Source of the DNA: Maritalea mobilis
GTDB taxonomy: Bacteria; Pseudomonadota; Alphaproteobacteria; Rhodobacterales; Rhodobacteraceae
DNA length: 64,000 bases
NCBI RefSeq assembly: GCF_019800885.1
Contig: NZ_JAHVKE010000001.1
Coordinates: 1,364,001 to 1,428,000, forward strand
Reading direction: 5' to 3'
Shown here piece by piece: positions 55,850 to 64,000 of this stretch; position 1 is the stretch's first letter, and each line of letters opens with the position of its first letter. The translations under genes and the position numbers were made by a program. Below the pieces are notes generated by a model. It did not search any database, was not told the origin of the DNA, and was given only the letters and a program-made list of their open reading frames with translations.

Positions 55850-57631
55850 ATGAGCGCTCGGCAATCTCTCGATATCGACGTCGGCGCGGACCAGCCGGGG
55901 CTCGGCCTGGTCGGACGCTTCTGGCGCGAGCATGTCGTGCAGCATTGGCCGATGCTGGTGCTTGCCACGATGCTGATGTCGGTCGAGGGCGCAGCGCTTG
56001 GCGCCTTCGCCTGGCTGATCCAGCCGCTCTTCGACGATTTCTTTGCCGCGGGCGAGATGGACGGCGTTGTGTGGATCGCGCTCCTGATCGCCGGCCTTTT
56101 CCTCGTCCGCGCCCTGGCCGGTTTCTTCCAACGCCTGATCGTCGTCACCATCGGGCTCAAGGTCACGATGGCGCTGCAATCGCGGCTGGTCTCGCATCTT
56201 CTGACGTTGGATCAGAGGTTCTTCCAGGACAATTCGCCGGGTGCACTGATCGAACGGGTGCGCGGCGATACCTTGTCGCTTCAGGGCGTTGCCTCGGGCA
56301 CGCTCATGTCGCTCGGACGTGACGCGATTTCCATGGTCTCGCTGCTCGCCGTCATGCTCTGGACGGATTGGCAATGGACGCTGCTCGCGCTCTTCGGCAT
56401 TCCGCTTCTGGTGCTCCCGTTGCTTGCGGTGCAGCGCTACATTCGCAAGACCACCCGCCGCGCACGAGAGGCAGCCTCGAGCCTCTCGAACCGGCTGGAC
56501 GAGATCTTTCACGGCATCCAGACGATCAAGCTCAATCGCCTTGAGGAGCATGAGGACAGCAGGTTCGCGCGTGAAACCAGGCGGTTCCTGAAACCCTCGG
56601 TCAAGGCGCAGGCCGGGTCGGCAGCGAACCCCGCGCTGATCGATCTGGTCGCCGCAGCGGGATTCGTCGTGGTGGTCTATTTCGGCGGCTCGCAGATCAT
56701 CGCAGGCGAGAAGACGATGGGCGAGTTCATGTCCTTCTTCACCGCGCTCGGCCTTCTCTTCGAACCGCTGCGTCGCCTCTCGTCGATCTCGGCGCGCCTG
56801 CAAACAGCCATGGCCTCGCTCGAACGCCTTTACGCCGCGCTCGATGCGCGCCCCAGCGTGCTGCCGCCAGTGCAGCCGGAACCGATGCCGGCTGGCGATA
56901 TCACCTTTGACGATGTGAGCTTCGCCTATGGCGATGCAACGGTCCTTCACGGCCTGTCCTTCCGCGCGGAGGCCGGCAAGACCACGGCGCTGGTGGGCCC
57001 GTCGGGGGCCGGCAAGACCACGGTTTTTGCACTCCTGACGCGGCTGATCGACCCGCTGTCGGGCCGGATCAGCATCGGCGACATGCCGGTCGAGCGGATC
57101 GACCTGGGCGCGTTGCGCAGCTCCATCGCCGTTGTCGGGCAGGAAACCGCCCTGTTCGACGAGGGCATCGCCGACAATATCCGCATGGGTCGGCTTGATG
57201 CGAGCGACGCCGAGGTGATGCAGGCAGCAAGGGACGCCTCCGTTCTGGAATTTGCCGAAACGTTGCCTGACGGCCTCGACACCCAGGTCGGCCCTCGCGG
57301 TTCCGGCCTGTCGGGCGGACAGCGCCAACGCGTTGCCATCGCCCGCGCCCTGCTGAAATCGGCCCCGATCCTGCTTTTGGACGAGCCGACCTCGGCGCTC
57401 GACGCCCGGTCCGAGCAACTGGTGCAGCAGGCCCTCGACCGCTTGGCCGAGGGGCGCACGACACTCGTGATCGCCCATCGCCTTTCGACCATCCGCGAGG
57501 CCGACAAGATCGTCGTCATGGAAGAGGGCCGTGTGGTCGAAGAAGGCGCTCATGACGAGCTGCTGGCACGCAAAGGCGCCTATTGGCGGCTGCACCAATT
57601 GCAGGCCGCGGGAATTGACCCCAACATCTGA
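55850..57631 (+). CDS. MsbA-like ABC exporter (fused permease/ATPase)
   Basis: Protein of 593 residues. Six membrane helices in the first 330 residues (MLVLATMLMSVEGAALGAFA, then VVWIALLIAGLFLVRAL) are followed by the ATPase with Walker A GPSGAGKTT, signature SGLSGGQRQRVAIAR and Walker B ILLLDEPTSALD, H-loop TTLVIAHRLSTI. It flips or exports lipids or peptides; the substrate is not known. The gene stands alone downstream of a divergent importer. It starts at the ATG at 55850. Confidence 0.93.
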   Translation: MSARQSLDIDVGADQPGLGLVGRFWREHVVQHWPMLVLATMLMSVEGAALGAFAWLIQPLFDDFFAAGEMDGVVWIALLIAGLFLVRALAGFFQRLIVVTIGLKVTMALQSRLVSHLLTLDQRFFQDNSPGALIERVRGDTLSLQGVASGTLMSLGRDAISMVSLLAVMLWTDWQWTLLALFGIPLLVLPLLAVQRYIRKTTRRAREAASSLSNRLDEIFHGIQTIKLNRLEEHEDSRFARETRRFLKPSVKAQAGSAANPALIDLVAAAGFVVVVYFGGSQIIAGEKTMGEFMSFFTALGLLFEPLRRLSSISARLQTAMASLERLYAALDARPSVLPPVQPEPMPAGDITFDDVSFAYGDATVLHGLSFRAEAGKTTALVGPSGAGKTTVFALLTRLIDPLSGRISIGDMPVERIDLGALRSSIAVVGQETALFDEGIADNIRMGRLDASDAEVMQAARDASVLEFAETLPDGLDTQVGPRGSGLSGGQRQRVAIARALLKSAPILLLDEPTSALDARSEQLVQQALDRLAEGRTTLVIAHRLSTIREADKIVVMEEGRVVEEGAHDELLARKGAYWRLHQLQAAGIDPNI

Positions 57632-57822
57632 GGGGTGACGCGCCTCAGCCCCCAGGGTTCCCCTCTCCAGCGCAAAACCCACCCCCGGGCGGCAGCCTCT
57701 GGACAGAACCACGACACCACGAATCCAGTGGCCGCAGGTTACTCAGCGATCCGGGTGACGGACCCGGCACGCCGGGACCATCTCAAGAGCCTCGCCGCGC
57801 GGCACCTGAAAGTTCTCGTCGC

Positions 57823-57836
57823 TTGATTCAGGTCAA
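57823..57836 (+). promoter_or_regulatory. FNR/FnrL-type binding site
   Basis: TTGATTCAGGTCAA matches the FNR consensus TTGAT-N4-ATCAA except for one base (G for A in the second half). It lies 159 bases before the DUF4198 start, upstream of feoA and feoB. Anaerobic induction of ferrous iron uptake by FNR-type regulators is well known, so control by FnrL is likely. Confidence 0.7.
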
Positions 57837-57894
57837 GGAGCGACTTGGGAAACAGACCGATAAAGCGAAAACCAACTGATTTGCTCGGGATTAG

Positions 57895-57907
57895 ACGAGT
57901 CACTCGT
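57895..57907. promoter_or_regulatory. 13-base palindrome
   Basis: ACGAGT-C-ACTCGT is a perfect 6-base inverted repeat around one base, 88-100 bases before the DUF4198 start. It could be the operator of an unidentified regulator of the feo operon. It does not match the usual Irr or RirA boxes. Confidence 0.4.
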
Positions 57908-57994
57908 GTACGCCGCGCTCGACATGGTTTCGGCTCTGCCATCGACCGCAACGGAACCGCATCGACCGGGATAAAGATTTCGGAGTTTTGCCCA

Positions 57995-58780
57995 ATGAAA
58001 CGACTTCTGACCGCAACGGTGGCAACCCTCGCGCTGGCCATGCCGGCCTCGGCGCATTTCCAGTTGATCTTCAACCCCGAAGCCAACCCGACCGCGCCCG
58101 CCGAGATGCCCTTGCACCTGATCTTCTGGCATCCGTTCGAAAACGGGCACGCGATGGACATGGGCACGCCCGAAGAGCTGTTCTACGTCTTCCGCGGCGA
58201 GCGGATCGACATCTCGGACAGCCTGACGCCGATGACCTTCACCGGCGCACATAACAGCGCCACGGGTTTCGAGGCGACCCTGCCCGTGCGGCGTAACGGC
58301 GACTATACCGTCGTGCTGGTGCCCGAGCCCTATTTCGAGGAATCCGAAGGGATCTACATCCAGCAGTTGACCACGGTCTATTTCAACAAGGGCGGCATCC
58401 CCACGGATTGGAACGAGCCGGTGGGCCTTCCGACCGAGTTCGTGCCCCTGAACCGGCCCTATAACGTGATCGCGGGATCGACCTTCTCGGCGCAGCTTCT
58501 GTCGGATGGCGAGCCTGTGCCGGGCGCGGAAATCGAGGTCGAATACCTCGCCGCCGAACCCGACATGGAAACCCGTACCGCGGGCGACCCAAGTGTCGGG
58601 CCGATGCCGGGCGGGGCGATCGTGGCCATGACCGACGAGAACGGCGTCTTCACCTTCGGCGTGCCGCGCGCCGGGTTCTGGGGGTTTGCCGCGCTCGGCG
58701 CGGGCCCCGAAACCGAACATGACGGCACGGACCTCAGCCAGGACGCCGTGATCTGGATCCGCGCCTACGACATGGAGTGA
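57995..58780 (+). CDS. DUF4198 periplasmic protein
   Basis: Protein of 261 residues with a signal peptide (LLTATVATLALAMPASA) followed by AHFQLIF, the DUF4198 start. The fold includes HLIFWHPFENGHAMDMG (histidine-rich) and a C-terminal AIVAMTDENGVFTFGVPRAG. DUF4198 proteins are found with nickel, cobalt or iron uptake genes. It is the first gene of the feo operon and may handle the metal outside the inner membrane. Confidence 0.88.
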   Translation: MKRLLTATVATLALAMPASAHFQLIFNPEANPTAPAEMPLHLIFWHPFENGHAMDMGTPEELFYVFRGERIDISDSLTPMTFTGAHNSATGFEATLPVRRNGDYTVVLVPEPYFEESEGIYIQQLTTVYFNKGGIPTDWNEPVGLPTEFVPLNRPYNVIAGSTFSAQLLSDGEPVPGAEIEVEYLAAEPDMETRTAGDPSVGPMPGGAIVAMTDENGVFTFGVPRAGFWGFAALGAGPETEHDGTDLSQDAVIWIRAYDME

Positions 58781-58825
58781 GGCGCAATCCGGGCATCTCG
58801 GGCACGAACACAAGGTAGACGAGCC

Positions 58826-59161
58826 ATGATCAAGGGACGGGGTTGGCGATTACGCCACCGGCGCAGGCATCGAAACGCGACTTGCGATGTCGCGAACGGC
58901 ACCGGCTGCCCGATGGCCGAGGCTTGCGACACGCTGCTCAGTCTCGACCAGGTCGCCCCGTCATCGCAATGCACGATCCGCCGGCTGCATGGCCATGGCC
59001 CGACGCGGCAACGGCTGCTCGACCTCGGCTTTCAGCCGGGCCGCGAGATCCGGGTGCTGCGCAACGCGCCGCTCAACGACCCGCTGGAGGTGCAGGTGGG
59101 TGATACGTTCATCGCCCTGCGCCGGGCCGAGGCCCGCCATGTCGAGATCTGCAATGACTGA
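58826..59161 (+). CDS. feoA: FeoA protein
   Basis: Protein of 111 residues. The SH3-like FeoA fold is seen from about 40: LLSLDQVAPSSQCTIRRLHG, RQRLLDLGFQPGREIRVLRN, then LEVQVGDTFIALRRAEARHV. The first 29 residues are Arg-rich and not part of the domain; the true start may be ATG 58913 (MAEACDT). It assists FeoB in Fe2+ uptake. The stop overlaps feoB. Confidence 0.9.
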   Translation: MIKGRGWRLRHRRRHRNATCDVANGTGCPMAEACDTLLSLDQVAPSSQCTIRRLHGHGPTRQRLLDLGFQPGREIRVLRNAPLNDPLEVQVGDTFIALRRAEARHVEICND

Positions 59162-61664
59162 GCCACATCACCAACGGATCGCGCTGGCGGGGCAGCAGAA
59201 CTGCGGGAAATCCACGATTTTCAATATCCTGACGGGCCTGCAGCAGCATATCGCCAACTATCCCGGCGTGACCGTCGACAAGAAATCCGGCACCTACATG
59301 TGGGAGGGGCAGCGTTACGACGTGACCGATCTGCCCGGCGCCTACAGTCTTTCGGCCTTCTCGCCCGAAGAGCGTGTCTCGCGCCAAGTGCTGCTGGATG
59401 AGCCGCCCGACGTCATCGTCAACGTGGTGGACGCCACGAACCTGCGGCGGTCGCTGCCCCTGACCTTCCAACTGCTTGAGATGGGGTTCCGCGTCATCGT
59501 GGCGGTCAACATGATGGATGCCGCCAGGCGCCGCGGCCTCGCCATCGACCTGCCCGCCCTGTCACGGCGCCTGACTGCGCCGGTCGTGCCGATGGTGGGG
59601 CGCTCCGGCAAGGGCGGCAAGGAGCTGCGGGGCGCCATCGCCGAGGCCGCCCAAGCCCCCGCGGCCGTACCCGCGACCCTGAACTACGGCCCGCTTGAAG
59701 ATGACGTGGCCGCGCTCCACGCGCGCCTTTCCGCGATCCCCGGCCTCGATGGCCGGATGTCGCGCTGGCACGCGGTCAAGCTGCTGGAAAACGACAGCGA
59801 AACCATCGGACGCGTAAGCCGCCTTGGCCAAACGGACGTGATCGAGGCCGCCGACGCGATGCGCGCCCGCTTCGAAGAGGCCCACGGCCTCAGCGCCGGA
59901 GATCATATCAGCGCGACCCGCGACCGGCGCGCGACGGAGATCCTGGGCGACTGCGTGCAGGACACCAGGCATGGCACGGTTCCGGTCTCGGAACGGATCG
60001 ACCGGGTGCTGCTCAACCGCTTCGTCGCGCCGCTCTTCCTGATCGCGACGGTCTGGGTCATCTACCAGCTTTCCATCGTGCAAGGCTATGAACTGACGCA
60101 TCTCACCTGGCCGTTCCTTGCGGGCTTGCGCACCGTAGCGGCCAGCATGCTTCCCGATGCGGGCTTCCTCGTCGATCCGCAGATCCGGTCGCTGGGGCTC
60201 TGGATCGTGGATTCGGTCAATACGCTTTTGAACTACGTGCCGATCTTCCTGATCCTCTTCGCGCTTATCGCGATCCTGGAGGATTCGGGCTACATGGCCC
60301 GCATCGCCTTCATCCTCGACCGCATCCTGCATCGCTTCGGCCTGCACGGGCAGTCCACCCTGCCCTTCATCCTCGGCGGCGTGTTCGCGGGCGGCTGCGC
60401 GGTGCCGGGCGTTATGGCCACCAAGGGCATCCCCGACGCCCGCGCCCGTCTGGCGACGATCCTGACCGTGCCCTTCATGAACTGCATGGCCAAGATCCCC
60501 CTCTATACCCTGCTGATCAACATCTACTTCCCCGACGCCAAGGGGCTGATGCTGTTCTATCTTTCGACCATCACCGTGCTTGCCGCACTTCTGGTGGCCA
60601 AGCTGCTGACCTCCTCGGTGCTGGCCACGCAGCCCACGGCGCCGTTCGTGATGGAACTGCCCAGTTACCACATGCCCACCGTGACCGGCATCGCCCGCCG
60701 CGCCACGGACCGGACCTGGATGTATATCAAGAAGGTCGGCACCGTGGTCGTCGCCATCGCCGTGGTGATCTACGTGCTGCTACAATTCCCCGGCGTGCCC
60801 GAGGATCGCATGTCGGCCTTCGAGGCGCGCGGCGAAACGGTCATCGCAGAATTCTACGCCGCGCTTGAGGGGAACCCGAACCTCGCCGCGGTCGCGACGC
60901 CCGAGGACCTGATCTCGCTGGTCAATGTGCAGAGCACCTACAAGGCGCGCCGCCTGAACGCGTCCAGCCGCGAGGCGGCCGAGGCGCTGGACCAGGGCAT
61001 TCGGGACAACCACCCGCAATTCGCCCCCTTCGTGCTGCGCGGCCGCGCCGAGGCCGACCGCGCGGCCTTCAGCGCCATGCGCGATCTGGCCAATGCCCGC
61101 AACACGCTGCGCCGCGAGATGCAGTCCGAGCGGATCGAGAGCAGTTTCCTCGGCCATATCGGGCGCGGGCTGGAACCGGTGACGCAATTCGCCGATTTCG
61201 ACTGGCGCATCAACATCGCGCTCCTGTCCTCCTTCGCCGCGCGCGAAAGCTCGGTCGCGACGCTCGGGGTGCTGTTCGACCAGGAAGAGGGCGAGAACCG
61301 CGCGCTCGAGGATCGGATGGGCGACCAGCAGCGCGCCGAGGGCCGCACCGCGCTGTCCGCGGTGGCATTGATGCTGTTCTTCGCGCTCTACCCGCCGTGC
61401 CTTGCCACCGTCATCATGGTGCGGGTGCAGACGCAATCGACCGGCTGGATGGTCTTCTCGATCGTCTTCCCCACGATCCTCGGCCTCACCGTCGCCTCGG
61501 TTGTCTTCCAAAGCGCAACGGCACTTGGCCTGACCGGGCTTGAGACGATGACAGCTGTCTGGCTGGGCACATTCGCCTTGCTGCTCCTCGTCGCCCTGCC
61601 GAAACCGTGGTTGCCCGATCTGAGACAGCGGGCCGCGCCCGAGATCGAGGATGTGGCCCCATGA
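59154..61664 (+). CDS. feoB: Ferrous iron transporter FeoB
   Basis: Protein of 836 residues. The N-terminal G domain has G1 GQQNCGKST (usual first Asn replaced by Gln), G2 in YPGVTVDKK, G3 DLPG, G4 NMMD, followed by the membrane part with the Gate motifs GGVFAGGCAVPGVMATKG. A segment of about 110 residues rich in Arg, Ala and Glu (RMSAFEARGETVIAEFYAAL onwards) between membrane helices is longer than in E. coli FeoB. It moves Fe2+ into the cytoplasm. The start overlaps feoA by 8 bases. Confidence 0.95.
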   Translation: MTEPHHQRIALAGQQNCGKSTIFNILTGLQQHIANYPGVTVDKKSGTYMWEGQRYDVTDLPGAYSLSAFSPEERVSRQVLLDEPPDVIVNVVDATNLRRSLPLTFQLLEMGFRVIVAVNMMDAARRRGLAIDLPALSRRLTAPVVPMVGRSGKGGKELRGAIAEAAQAPAAVPATLNYGPLEDDVAALHARLSAIPGLDGRMSRWHAVKLLENDSETIGRVSRLGQTDVIEAADAMRARFEEAHGLSAGDHISATRDRRATEILGDCVQDTRHGTVPVSERIDRVLLNRFVAPLFLIATVWVIYQLSIVQGYELTHLTWPFLAGLRTVAASMLPDAGFLVDPQIRSLGLWIVDSVNTLLNYVPIFLILFALIAILEDSGYMARIAFILDRILHRFGLHGQSTLPFILGGVFAGGCAVPGVMATKGIPDARARLATILTVPFMNCMAKIPLYTLLINIYFPDAKGLMLFYLSTITVLAALLVAKLLTSSVLATQPTAPFVMELPSYHMPTVTGIARRATDRTWMYIKKVGTVVVAIAVVIYVLLQFPGVPEDRMSAFEARGETVIAEFYAALEGNPNLAAVATPEDLISLVNVQSTYKARRLNASSREAAEALDQGIRDNHPQFAPFVLRGRAEADRAAFSAMRDLANARNTLRREMQSERIESSFLGHIGRGLEPVTQFADFDWRINIALLSSFAARESSVATLGVLFDQEEGENRALEDRMGDQQRAEGRTALSAVALMLFFALYPPCLATVIMVRVQTQSTGWMVFSIVFPTILGLTVASVVFQSATALGLTGLETMTAVWLGTFALLLLVALPKPWLPDLRQRAAPEIEDVAP

Positions 61665-61900
61665 CGACCCCGACCATAGACCTCGCCGCCGAAACCGGCA
61701 GCCGCTTGCCGGAAACCGCGCTCATCCTGTTCCTGTCCGCGCTTGCCCTCGCCTACCTCGTCCGCGGCGCCCTCAAGAAGCGGCGCCGGTTCCAATCGGG
61801 CGGAAGCTGCGGCGACTGCAGCGGCTGCGCGACATCGGGACCGGGCCCCTGTCCGGTCGCCACCGCCTTTACCCAACCCGAGACCGAAAGCACCAAGTAG
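61661..61900 (+). CDS. FeoB-associated Cys-rich membrane protein
   Basis: Protein of 79 residues, with one membrane helix (ETALILFLSALALAYLVRGA) and a cytosolic cysteine-rich tail (GSCGDCSGCATSGPGPCPV). The CxxC-type cluster may bind iron or sense redox state. Its ATG overlaps the feoB stop (ATGA), so it is translated together with feoB. Confidence 0.88.
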   Translation: MTTPTIDLAAETGSRLPETALILFLSALALAYLVRGALKKRRRFQSGGSCGDCSGCATSGPGPCPVATAFTQPETESTK

Positions 61901-61909
61901 GAGTATGTC

Positions 61910-62221
61910 ATGCTGATGCGTCCGCTGTTTGCCCTTCCGATCCTCATCCTCTCGGCCGGGGCGGTCGCCGCCCACACGCCGGTTTGCGCGTGCTACGACA
62001 ATGGCGACGGAACCGTTCTGTGCGAGGGTGGGTTCTCGGACGGCGCCTCGGCCTCGGGCGTGCGCATGGTCGTCTATGGCGACACCGACACGATCGTGAT
62101 CGAAGGCGCGATGGACGAGAACAGCGAGTTTGTCTTCGACAAGCCCGGCGACGCGTTTCGCGTCCTGTTCGATGCCGGCGAAGGCCACCAGATCGACATC
62201 CCGAGCGACGAGATCTACTGA
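61910..62221 (+). CDS. Small secreted protein, feo operon
   Basis: Protein of 103 residues with a signal peptide (LFALPILILSAGAVA) followed by AHTPVCACYDNGDGTVLCEG, with three cysteines. The rest (VRMVVYGDTDTIVIEGAMDE) resembles the beta-sandwich part of DUF4198-type proteins. It lies 9 bases after the cysteine-rich gene. It probably takes part in iron handling in the periplasm; the exact role is unknown. Confidence 0.75.
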   Translation: MLMRPLFALPILILSAGAVAAHTPVCACYDNGDGTVLCEGGFSDGASASGVRMVVYGDTDTIVIEGAMDENSEFVFDKPGDAFRVLFDAGEGHQIDIPSDEIY

Positions 62222-62325
62222 AGCGCGCCGCTTCAGCCAGATCAATCGCGCGCCCGCGCTCTGGCGGGCGTGACACGCCAAACCGCCGCCCGCAGGCGCG
62301 TTTGATCTATCGCTTCTGGAGTGAT

Positions 62326-62412
62326 TGGTGCGGTCGAGAAGACTCGAACTTCCACGGGAGTTACCCCACAGCGACCTCAACGCTGCGCGTCTACCAATTC
62401 CGCCACGACCGC
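62326..62412 (-). tRNA. tRNA-Leu (GAG anticodon)
   Basis: An 87-base leucine tRNA with encoded CCA. The acceptor GCGGTCG pairs with CGACCGC. The anticodon stem CAGCG/CGCTG encloses TTGAGGT, giving anticodon GAG. A long variable arm is present. No accessory gene adjoins it in this window. Confidence 0.95.
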
Positions 62413-62514
62413 ACGTGATCCCGGTAGGTGCGCGGTCTTTAACCGAGCGGTTTGACCTTGTGAAGAGGGGTCGGTGAAAAATCTGCACCCTGACGGGGCA
62501 TCCCCGAAAAAGCA

Positions 62515-62540
62515 GGGGCGGGCCACCATGGGCCCGCCCC
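62515..62540 (-). terminator. Rho-independent terminator
   Basis: GGGGCGGGCC at 62515-62524 pairs perfectly with GGCCCGCCCC at 62531-62540 around a 6-base loop. On the minus strand it is followed by TGCTTTTTCGG. It ends transcription of the gene at 62562-63875. Confidence 0.85.
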
Positions 62541-62561
62541 CGTTTCACCCGCGAAAGCGGC

Positions 62562-63875
62562 TTACTGGTTGACCTGGAAGGTCGGCATCGCGTTCGTGCT
62601 GGGCACCGGAACCAGCACGGGCTGGGCCGCCGGAACCGGGGCCGCGGCCCCTTGCGCGCCCTGCATCCGCATCAGCGCGGCGCGCAGCAGCGGCGTGCGT
62701 TCGGGCTGACCGGGCATGAAGGCCGCATCCGCCCCCTGCTCCAGTGCGCTGATCGAGGCATCGTACCACTGCACGGCCAGGTCACGGCGGGTGTTCGCGC
62801 CGAAGCCTTCGCGCAGGTGGTGGCCCAGCAACTCGCCATAGGCAGGTTCACCCAAGGCCACCAGCGTCAGCGCCGAGCCGACCGCCATCCGCATGTTGTC
62901 CTGCGCGTAGCCCACCGCCAGGCAGACCCGCGCGGTCGCGGCAAGGTCCGCCGGGGCAACGCCGGTCCCGGCCACAACCGTCTGCATCTCGCTGACCAGC
63001 GGGGCGCGGTCGATCAGCGACAGGCGGTCGATCTCGTCCGACAGCATGGCCGCGAAGGTGCCGCACTGTTCGGCGATCTGCGCCTGCGTCAGGCCCGCAA
63101 TCTGCCCCATCAACTCTTCGCCGCGGGCCATCGCGTAGGTGCGCGCGACGCAGAACTGCTCGGACATGGCCTGCCCCGGTTCGGACAGGGTGGCGAGCGT
63201 CACGTAACCGCCATTCGACGAGGTCTGCAGCATCACCGCGTTGCAGCTGTTGGCCAGCGACATCTGCGGCTGCGCGTTTGCAAAGAGGTTCGGCATCCCG
63301 GCCTCGGCCGCCGGTGCAGGCTGAACCGGCGTCGGCTGTGCGGGGTTCACGATCACGGTCGTGGCAGGCTGCGTCGGTTGCGGCTGCGGGAAGCCGCTTT
63401 GCACCGGCCCGCCCTGCAGGCTGTCGCGATAGGCGTAGAGCAGCGACTGGCCGCGCAGGCCGGTTTGCTGTGCACCGCCCTGGTTGGTCGCCCAGAAATA
63501 GGCGTCCATCAGGAAATCGAACTGGTAGGACGAGAACTCGCGCCCGTTCACCGGGTAGCCCATGGCCGATTGGAAACGCTCGATCGCGGACCGCGTGCCC
63601 GGCCCGATCTGACCGTCAACCGTCCCCGCCTGGAAACCGAAATAGTTTAAAGCGGTCTGGGTTTCGCGGCCCTGCTGGGTGGCTGGAATGCCGGGGCGCA
63701 CGACGCGCGTGCCGGTGGCAGGGCGCGGGCGCTGGCCCTGCGTCAGGGCATGACCAATGACGCCGCCGATGATGGCGCCGCCGATGAAGTCGGCGGCATC
63801 CGCCTCGGCCCGGTCGGCCGGTGCAATGGCCAGGGCGGCGATCAGGCTGGCGCTGGTCAGGAATTTCGCAAACAT
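62562..63875 (-). CDS. Secreted peptidoglycan-binding domain protein
   Basis: Protein of 437 residues from the ATG at 63875 after GGAGGGAC. The signal peptide (FLTSASLIAALAIAPADRAEA) is followed by a glycine-rich stretch (FIGGAIIGGVIGHAL) and a PG_binding_1 domain (about 70-125: TALNYFGFQAGTVDGQIGPG). A proline- and glutamine-rich linker then leads to a helical C-terminal region with three cysteines. Probably exported and wall-associated; its enzymatic role, if any, is unknown. Confidence 0.85.
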   Translation of the reverse strand: MFAKFLTSASLIAALAIAPADRAEADAADFIGGAIIGGVIGHALTQGQRPRPATGTRVVRPGIPATQQGRETQTALNYFGFQAGTVDGQIGPGTRSAIERFQSAMGYPVNGREFSSYQFDFLMDAYFWATNQGGAQQTGLRGQSLLYAYRDSLQGGPVQSGFPQPQPTQPATTVIVNPAQPTPVQPAPAAEAGMPNLFANAQPQMSLANSCNAVMLQTSSNGGYVTLATLSEPGQAMSEQFCVARTYAMARGEELMGQIAGLTQAQIAEQCGTFAAMLSDEIDRLSLIDRAPLVSEMQTVVAGTGVAPADLAATARVCLAVGYAQDNMRMAVGSALTLVALGEPAYGELLGHHLREGFGANTRRDLAVQWYDASISALEQGADAAFMPGQPERTPLLRAALMRMQGAQGAAAPVPAAQPVLVPVPSTNAMPTFQVNQ

Positions 63876-64000
63876 GTTTTTTGTCCCTCCGGGGTAATGC
63901 GAGCAAAGGATAACCTTGGAGAAACGTAACACAGGATTTTCCCCGGCTAAGGGGAAAATTTGGGCATTTCCGGAAAACCCTACCTTTCGAAACCGCGCTG

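Larger units (their letters stand above)
57632..57994. other. Gap upstream of the feo region
   Basis: A 363-base gap before the DUF4198 gene. It contains an FNR-type site at 57823-57836 and a 13-base palindrome at 57895-57907. The first 190 bases hold nothing recognisable. A promoter core should lie between the palindrome and 57994. Confidence 0.6.

Noticed and set aside
55628-57712. 694-codon minus-strand frame opposite the MsbA-like exporter
   Set aside because: No recognisable domain; the exporter on the plus strand has all ATPase motifs.

Overview
The window is high-GC DNA from an alphaproteobacterium, most likely a Rhodobacteraceae (Roseobacter-type) genome. The right third carries a typical core gene order for that group: a SPOR lipoprotein, a D,D-carboxypeptidase, tmk, holB, a TatD hydrolase, a PhnP-like metallo-hydrolase, a spermidine/putrescine-type ABC transporter, an MsbA-like exporter and a feoAB iron operon. 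It also has two tRNA genes, Ser(TGA) and Leu(GAG). The left two thirds, up to the 3' end of tRNA-Ser at 43133, is a mosaic accessory region built from insertion sequences, truncated genes, a mobilization module, a restriction system and signalling genes. It looks like a genomic island or several stacked islands ending at tRNA-Ser; no integrase is visible.

Layout. 1-2441: IS1595-type element with P63C and DUF3800 genes overlapping the transposase. 2604-7510: LuxR-type response regulator divergent from a periplasmic molybdopterin-oxidoreductase-fold protein, a hybrid histidine kinase and a degenerate receiver protein. 8039-11192: Flp-pilin-like peptide and two alpha/beta hydrolases, the second cut by an IS3 element (11193-12465) that also cuts a LuxR regulator. 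12962-18407: response regulator, FIST sensor and large hybrid kinase in one operon, resembling the NosP/NahK nitric-oxide sensing pair. 19266-22659: three more degenerate receiver proteins, one of them a near-identical inverted copy of the first, followed by the stump of a second kinase and a 5'-truncated trpS. 23624-26640: mobilization module with regulator, MobC-like protein, relaxase with a gene nested in another frame, and a candidate oriT. 26640-34652: type I restriction-modification operon under a WYL regulator, with an extra small gene between hsdS and hsdR. 34779-38416: lipoprotein, nuclease, sbcC and hsdR fragments, an unknown acidic protein and a tandem winged-helix protein. 38417-42970: ribbon-helix-helix regulator, unknown protein, GIY-YIG protein and a soluble FtsH-like AAA metalloprotease, next to tRNA-Ser.

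How it works together. The first 22 kb is dominated by two-component parts. Four proteins share a receiver-like core that has lost the acidic Mg-binding pair, and two of the four lie directly after the 3' end of the same kind of hybrid kinase. This kinase plus degenerate-receiver pairing, with LuxR regulators, a FIST sensor and a pilin-like peptide nearby, is the best candidate for an undescribed system. The gene nested inside the relaxase gene is the second most interesting observation. The core part is ordinary, apart from unusually large inserts in the two ABC permeases and an FNR-type box upstream of the feo operon.
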